DNA from: an uncultured Collinsella sp.
GTDB taxonomy: Bacteria; Actinomycetota; Coriobacteriia; Coriobacteriales; Coriobacteriaceae
Direction of reading: 5' to 3'
DNA length: 16,953 bases
NCBI GenBank assembly: GCA_902494765.1
Contig: CABUUK010000052.1
Location: 1 to 16,953, forward strand
Below are positions 13,363-16,953 of the stretch, piece after piece. Both the position numbers and the translations under genes were made by a program. Position 1 is the first letter of the stretch. Every line of letters starts with the position of its first letter. The notes under the pieces were generated by a model, which worked only from the letters and a program-made list of their open reading frames with translations, was not told where the DNA came from and searched no databases.

Positions 13363-13914
13363 CTAGAACTTGACGGTCGGGGCCTGGCGGGCTGCTTCGG
13401 CGGCCTCGAAGCCCTGGCGCTCCTTAAACTGGAAGATGCCGGCAAAGATGACAGCCGGGAACGTCTGAATGGCGTTGTTGTAGCTGAGCACGCAGTCGTT
13501 GTAGCTCTGGCGTGCATAGCTAATCTTGTTCTCGGTATCCTCGAGCGATGCCTGCAGCTGCGTAAAGTTGGTGTTTGCCTTAAGATCGGGATAGGCCTCG
13601 GCCACGGCGAAGAGCTGGCGCAGCGCACCGGTCAGCACGTTGTCGGCTTCCATCTTGGCCTCGGGCGTGGTGGCCTTGACGGCGGTGTTACGCGCGCTGA
13701 TCACGGCGGAGAGCGTCTCCTGCTCGTGCTTGGCGTAGCCCTTGACGGTCTCGACCAGGTTGGGGATCAGGTCGTTACGGCGCTGCAGCTGCGTATCGAT
13801 GTTCTGCCAGGCGTTATCGATGCGGTTACGCTTGGTGACCATGTTGTTGTAGATGCCGGCGATGGCGCAGACAATCACAATGACAACAACGATGCCGATG
13901 ATGACGGTAATCAT
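13363..13914 (-). CDS. lemA: LemA family protein
   Basis: A 183-residue protein anchored by one N-terminal span (residues 2-24, MITVIIGIVVVIVIVCAIAGIY), followed by a helical-bundle LemA domain. Family signatures are YNNMVTKRNRIDNAWQNIDTQLQRR (about 22-46), NDLIPNLVETVKGYA (47-61), then HEQETLSAVISAR and the C-terminal YNNAIQTFPAVIFAGIFQFKERQGFEA. The N-terminus would be inside and the bundle on the far side of the membrane, or the reverse; LemA topology is not settled. The biochemical role is unknown in general. LemA genes often pair with a membrane peptidase or TPM-domain protein, absent here. Start ATG follows CGGAGA. Divergent from the TetR gene, with two palindromes between them, so it is a candidate target of that regulator. 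Confidence 0.93.
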   Translation of the reverse strand: MITVIIGIVVVIVIVCAIAGIYNNMVTKRNRIDNAWQNIDTQLQRRNDLIPNLVETVKGYAKHEQETLSAVISARNTAVKATTPEAKMEADNVLTGALRQLFAVAEAYPDLKANTNFTQLQASLEDTENKISYARQSYNDCVLSYNNAIQTFPAVIFAGIFQFKERQGFEAAEAARQAPTVKF

Positions 13915-13961
13915 GATGTCTCCGTTTCGAATGGCCGCGGCGGCATGCGCCAGCTGCCGTT

Positions 13962-14021
13962 GGTATAACGCTACTAGTATACCCGCAACGTTTTACCGTG
14001 CCGAACTTTCCGGTAAGCGTT
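13962..14021. promoter_or_regulatory. Two palindromes between lemA and the TetR gene, candidate operators
   Basis: GGTATA (13962-13967) and TATACC (13978-13983) are perfect arms 10 bases apart. Nearby, AACG/TTACCG (13987-13998) mirrors CGGTAA/CGTT (14011-14021) around a 12-base centre. Both lie 48-107 bases upstream of the lemA start and 93-152 upstream of the TetR start. TetR-family proteins commonly bind such sites in a divergent intergenic region. Confidence 0.4.
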
Positions 14022-14113
14022 GTGTTTTCGGCGGGGTTGGCACCGGGGCAAAGCGCGCGAGGTACAGGTGTAAGATATGCGACAGATTGACGAGTGTTGT
14101 CTTTGCCCTGAGG

Positions 14114-14710
14114 ATGGCGATACCAGTGGACCTTCGCATTAAGAAAACCTACCGCGCCCTGTTCGATGCCTTTACCGAGCTTTTGGAAGAGCATCGTTTT
14201 GAGGACCTGACGGTTGCCATGCTGTGCGACCGCGCCATGATTCGCCGCACGACGTTCTACAAGCACTTTCGCGACAAGAACGATTACTTTGCCTTTTATA
14301 TCGATGAGCTCATGTCGGGCTTGCCGCAAAAACAGCCCGATGAGGCCGGCGCAGTGTCTGCCGAGGACGTGCGCGCGCTTCGGCACGCGATTTTGGACGA
14401 TGCCATGGATTTGATTCTGACGCACGAGCGGCTCATGGATAACATTTTGGCAAGCAGCATGTCGGGCATGTTGACCAACGTTATTTGCGACCGCATTGCC
14501 CGCTCCATCCGCGAGCGTGTGATGAACGTGCTTGCCGAGGATGCCTTGGCCCCCGTGTCACTCGAGACGACGTCTGAGTTTGTCGCCGGCGGTATTATTC
14601 GACTTTTCACGATATGGTGGGAATCGGGCCACGATCTTGAGCGTCGACCCGAGATAGCCGACGTGGTCGATGCACTGTTTGAGCGGACCATGACACCGGT
14701 GAATCACTAA
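14114..14710 (+). CDS. TetR/AcrR-family transcriptional regulator
   Basis: A 198-residue regulator. Residues about 5-60 form the TetR N-terminal helix-turn-helix: DLRIKKTYRALFDAFTELL, then FEDLTVAMLCDRAMIRRTTFYKHFRDKNDYF, with the conserved TTFYKHF helix-3 motif. The rest is an all-helical ligand and dimer domain (about 65-198) of the type found with DLRIKKTxxAL starts in Gram-positive bacteria. ATG at 14114 has almost no ribosome site; GTG at 14126 (GAGG/AGGATGG upstream) is an alternative and would begin the protein at DLRIKK. TAAGAT at 14071-14076 may be the -10. The neighbouring lemA and the palindromes between the two suggest local control. Its stop is only two bases from the tRNA-Ser 3' end on the other strand. 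Confidence 0.9.
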   Translation: MAIPVDLRIKKTYRALFDAFTELLEEHRFEDLTVAMLCDRAMIRRTTFYKHFRDKNDYFAFYIDELMSGLPQKQPDEAGAVSAEDVRALRHAILDDAMDLILTHERLMDNILASSMSGMLTNVICDRIARSIRERVMNVLAEDALAPVSLETTSEFVAGGIIRLFTIWWESGHDLERRPEIADVVDALFERTMTPVNH

Positions 14711-14712
14711 AG

Positions 14713-14802
14713 TGGCGGAGAGAGGGGGATTCGAACCCCCGGAACGCTCTCGCGCTCAACGGTTTTCAAGACCGCCGCATTCAACCGCTCTGCCATCTCT
14801 CC
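14713..14802 (-). tRNA. tRNA-Ser, anticodon TGA
   Basis: The minus strand folds as a class II tRNA of 90 nucleotides including an encoded CCA (14713-14715). Acceptor GGAGAGA (14802-14796) pairs with TCTCTCC (14723-14717), with discriminator G at 14716, as in serine tRNAs. The anticodon loop CTTGAAA gives anticodon TGA (bases 14766-14768), decoding UCA. A long variable arm (GCGCGAGAGCG region) and the T arm GGGGGTTCGAATCCCCC are intact. TTGCAA (14833-14838) and CATTAC (14815-14810) with a 17-bp spacer could be its promoter, but this would leave almost no 5' leader. Confidence 0.96.
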
Positions 14803-14853
14803 GTGAGTCGTAATGATAGCATCGTTTTGAATTTGCAACAGGGAAGGCGAACG

Positions 14854-16635
14854 ATGACGATCACCGAAATCGACGAGAAGTTCATGCGCGAGGCGCTGGC
14901 GGAGGCGCGCGCCGCCGCGGCGGTGGGCGAGGTGCCCATCGGAGCCGTAGTGGTGCGCGCGGGCGAGATTGTCGCGCGGGCGCACAATCGGCGCGAGCTC
15001 GACCAGGATCCTTCGGCTCATGCCGAGTTTGCGGCCGTGTGCGCTGCCGCTCGGTCGCTCGGTCGCTGGCGCCTTTCCGACTGTACGGTCTATGTGACGT
15101 TGGAACCCTGCTGCATGTGCGCAGGCCTTATGGTTAACGCGCGCGTGGGGCGCTGCGTGTATGGCGCGAGCGACGCCAAGGCGGGCGCGTTGGGATCCCT
15201 ATACGATTTGAATGCCGACTCGCGCCTGAATCATCGGTTTAACGTGACGGCTGGGGTCCTGGCGGATGAATGCCGCGAGCTGCTGAGTAACTATTTTGGC
15301 GGTCTGCGCGGAGCGGGCGGCGCTGATTGCGGTTGTGGGGCCGATCTTGAAGCACACGTCGCTCACGCCGCAGCGCTTGCAGGTGCCGGTGAGGATGCTG
15401 ACACGGCGGTTGACTTTGGTCCTGCGTGCCGCCGGCCCCGCCGTGTGCTGCTGGCGATCGACTCCTTTAAGGGCAGCGTTTCGAGTGCGCAGGCGGAGGC
15501 GGCGGTTGCCGAAGGTGTGCGCCGTGTGTGGCCCGATGCCGAGGTGTGCACATTGCCGCTGGCAGATGGTGGCGAGGGAACGCTCGATGCCGTTGCCGCC
15601 TGCGGTGGCGAGCTCTCAACCTGCGAGGTCGCAGGGCCCTTGGGCGACCGCGTGTCTGCCCGGATACTGGTGGACGGCGAGCGCGAGTCGGCTGCAATTG
15701 AGATGGCCGAGGCGGCGGGTATTGGGTATTCACCCTGCACGGAATCGGCGGCGCTTGCGGCTTCGACCTATGGTGTGGGCGAGCTTATGATCCATGCGGT
15801 TCGCGCAGGCGCAAAGACTATCTATATTGGCTTGGGTGGCAGTGCCACCAACGACGGTGGCGCCGGCATGCTGCAGGCGCTGGGCGCGCGTGTGGTCGAT
15901 GATCAGGGCTGCGATGTCGCCCCCGGTCTTGCGGGCCTTGAACACATGGCGAGTGTTGATTTGGCGCCTGCGCTGCAGGCTTTGGATGGCGCTCGCATCG
16001 TTGTGCTCTCCGATGTCGAGAATCCGCTCGTAGGGCGTCGCGGCGCGCTTGCGGTGTTCGGTGGGCAGAAGGGTCTGCCAGCGGATGATGCCGAGGCGCT
16101 TCACGGGTACGACGGTTGGATGGTCGGCTACGGCCGCCTGCTCGATACGGCGATTTTCGAGGCGCGGGCCCAGGGGTTGTTGCGCACACCCGAGGGCGCA
16201 CGGACATTTGGCTCGGTGCTCGGCGTGCCCGGCGCGGGCGCTGCCGGTGGCTTGGGCGCGGCGTTACTGGCGCTCGGTGCGGAGCTGCGTTCGGGCGTGG
16301 AGACGGTGCTCGATCTGATTGGGTTTGACGAGCGCGTACGCGATGTCGACCTGGTCATTACAGGCGAGGGCAATATGGATGAACAGTCCGCCGCCGGTAA
16401 GGCGCCGGTTGGTGTGGCTCGCCGCGCCAAGCGATATGGCAAACCGGTGGTTGCCGTCGTGGGTGGTCGCGCCGTCAACCTGGATGTGGTGTGTGTGCAG
16501 GGCATCGACTTGGTGCTTCCGATCTGCCGCAAGCCCATGCCCCTCGACCAGGCGCTCGGTGTGCAAGAAGCCACAACCAACCTCATCTGCGCCGGCGAGT
16601 CTGCCGCCCAATCCTACGACCTCGCTCGCCTCTAA
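14854..16635 (+). CDS. tadA-glxK: Fusion: tRNA adenosine(34) deaminase (TadA) - glycerate kinase
   Basis: One 593-residue frame with two complete enzyme domains. Residues 1-152 are TadA, which converts A34 of tRNA-Arg(ACG) to inosine: zinc and catalytic motifs HAE (H56, E58) and PCCMC (C86, C89) are intact, with the family FNVTAGVLADECRELLSNYF end. A Gly/Ala/Cys-rich linker (about 153-195) leads to a glycerate kinase (GlxK/GarK type, 196-593), which phosphorylates D-glycerate with ATP. Motifs are DSFKGS (203-208), PLADGGEGT (235-243), GLGGSATNDGG (326-336), DVENPL (387-392), VFGGQKG (401-407) and TGEGNMDEQS (503-512). No stop, ribosome site or credible internal start separates the domains. 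The ATG follows AGGGAAGG. The tRNA-Ser gene is divergent 51 bases away. The two activities have no known link; co-expression or a tethering function is speculation. Confidence 0.9.
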   Translation: MTITEIDEKFMREALAEARAAAAVGEVPIGAVVVRAGEIVARAHNRRELDQDPSAHAEFAAVCAAARSLGRWRLSDCTVYVTLEPCCMCAGLMVNARVGRCVYGASDAKAGALGSLYDLNADSRLNHRFNVTAGVLADECRELLSNYFGGLRGAGGADCGCGADLEAHVAHAAALAGAGEDADTAVDFGPACRRPRRVLLAIDSFKGSVSSAQAEAAVAEGVRRVWPDAEVCTLPLADGGEGTLDAVAACGGELSTCEVAGPLGDRVSARILVDGERESAAIEMAEAAGIGYSPCTESAALAASTYGVGELMIHAVRAGAKTIYIGLGGSATNDGGAGMLQALGARVVDDQGCDVAPGLAGLEHMASVDLAPALQALDGARIVVLSDVENPLVGRRGALAVFGGQKGLPADDAEALHGYDGWMVGYGRLLDTAIFEARAQGLLRTPEGARTFGSVLGVPGAGAAGGLGAALLALGAELRSGVETVLDLIGFDERVRDVDLVITGEGNMDEQSAAGKAPVGVARRAKRYGKPVVAVVGGRAVNLDVVCVQGIDLVLPICRKPMPLDQALGVQEATTNLICAGESAAQSYDLARL

Positions 16636-16650
16636 GGCCTATCTCCCTAT

Positions 16651-16719
16651 AAGTTGCGGTGAAATACGGAGTGTTTTTGCCTTTAAGGTGCCAATTCAGT
16701 CCGTATTCCACCGCAACTT
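16651..16719. repeat. 20-bp inverted repeat after the fusion gene
   Basis: AAGTTGCGGTGAAATACGGA (16651-16670) and the reverse complement of 16700-16719 agree at 19 of 20 positions around a 29-base loop. It starts 15 bases past the stop of the fusion gene. A TTTTT lies in the loop and none follows the stem, so it is not a standard terminator. The 11-mer CCTATAAGTTG at its left edge (16646-16656) recurs at 16850-16860, next to the stop of the convergent partial gene. The rest of 16720-16860 holds only a small GCCACG-AAA-CGTGGC hairpin (16771-16785). Confidence 0.55.
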
Positions 16720-16860
16720 CGAGAACGTCCATTCGAGGTTGGCTGCCTTGGGTCTTGGGTCGGACCGTTTGCCACGAAACGTGGCCATCTACTACGTTAA
16801 ACCGGCCACCCTCGACCATCCCGGAATTTACAAAAACAAAACCGACGCTCCTATAAGTTG

Positions 16861-16953
16861 TCAAGAGGCAGTTTGCGGGAGCGCTCTCTCCAATTCGCAC
16901 AGGAGCTCGTAATACCTCCTCTCCAGTTTCGTCGACCGCCGTTTCCCCCGTTC
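16861..16953 (-). CDS. C-terminal fragment of an unidentified protein
   Basis: From the right edge, the minus strand is open for 30 codons and ends in TGA (16863-16861). The residues include KRRSTKLERRYYELLCELER and end ALPQTAS. The alternating charged and leucine-rich pattern looks like a real helical C-terminus rather than a random frame. It would be convergent with the fusion gene, with the hairpin at 16651-16719 between them. The protein family cannot be named from this fragment, and it may also be a chance open frame. Confidence 0.35.
   Translation of the reverse strand, partial: ERGKRRSTKLERRYYELLCELERALPQTAS

Noticed and set aside
15300..15440. Frameshift artefact creating the TadA-glycerate kinase fusion
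   Set aside because: The frame is continuous, the linker has no stop in the fusion frame, and no ribosome site or good start exists for a separate kinase. Not excluded without re-sequencing or relatives.
16583..16900. 105-codon minus-strand frame at the right end
   Set aside because: It spans the inverted repeat and the end of the fusion gene and reads like random sequence. The short frame ending at 16861 looks more protein-like.
1..16953. CRISPR array, prophage or toxin-antitoxin locus
   Set aside because: No regularly spaced repeats, cas genes, phage structural genes or paired small toxin/antitoxin frames are visible.

Overview
The window looks like a high-GC, Gram-positive, anaerobe-type chromosome. 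The best guess is a Coriobacteriia member close to Collinsella. This rests on my recognition of the GC-rich protein style, the GGGAC-core palindromes at gene ends and the mix of small regulators. It is an inference with no marker gene such as 16S to confirm it. It is mostly chromosomal housekeeping and accessory genes, with the end of one insertion sequence at the left edge and no phage, plasmid or CRISPR signature.

Layout, left to right. 1-118: the 3' end of an IS3-family (IS150-like) element. 198-2127: a divergent pair, a GntR/FCD regulator (-) and a YeiH-type membrane protein (+). 2128-2393: a strongly structured intergenic region. 2394-4271: a Fis-type regulator with a decayed AAA+ domain, then a single-span membrane protein of unknown function. 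4327-4848: a nitroreductase (-). 5143-5433: a small unknown protein with its own terminator. 5615-9856: a MarR regulator and two ABC exporter half-transporters in one tight operon. 9965-10669: serine acetyltransferase (-). 10893-11540: a DedA-family membrane protein. 11829-12881: branched-chain aminotransferase, preceded by a possible leaderless upstream ORF. 12882-13362: noncoding, with two strong hairpins around a 211-bp element with inverted-repeat ends. 13363-14710: divergent LemA (-) and TetR regulator (+) with palindromes between them. 14713-14802: tRNA-Ser(TGA) (-). 14854-16635: one reading frame fusing tRNA adenosine deaminase (TadA) to glycerate kinase. 16861-16953: the tail of an unidentified gene (-).

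How the genes work together. The clearest functional unit is marR-ABC-ABC. The two transporters have complementary defects in their ATP sites, as expected of an asymmetric heterodimeric exporter, and the MarR promoter carries palindromes suited to autoregulation. The other genes appear to be independent transcription units with their own promoters and terminators. Five of the six convergent junctions hold a conspicuous palindrome; the tetR/tRNA-Ser junction is the exception.

The most noteworthy items are the TadA-glycerate kinase fusion, the inverted-repeat element at 13051-13261, the upstream ORF overlapping the ilvE start, the asymmetric ABC pair and the ATP-site-deficient activator-like regulator.
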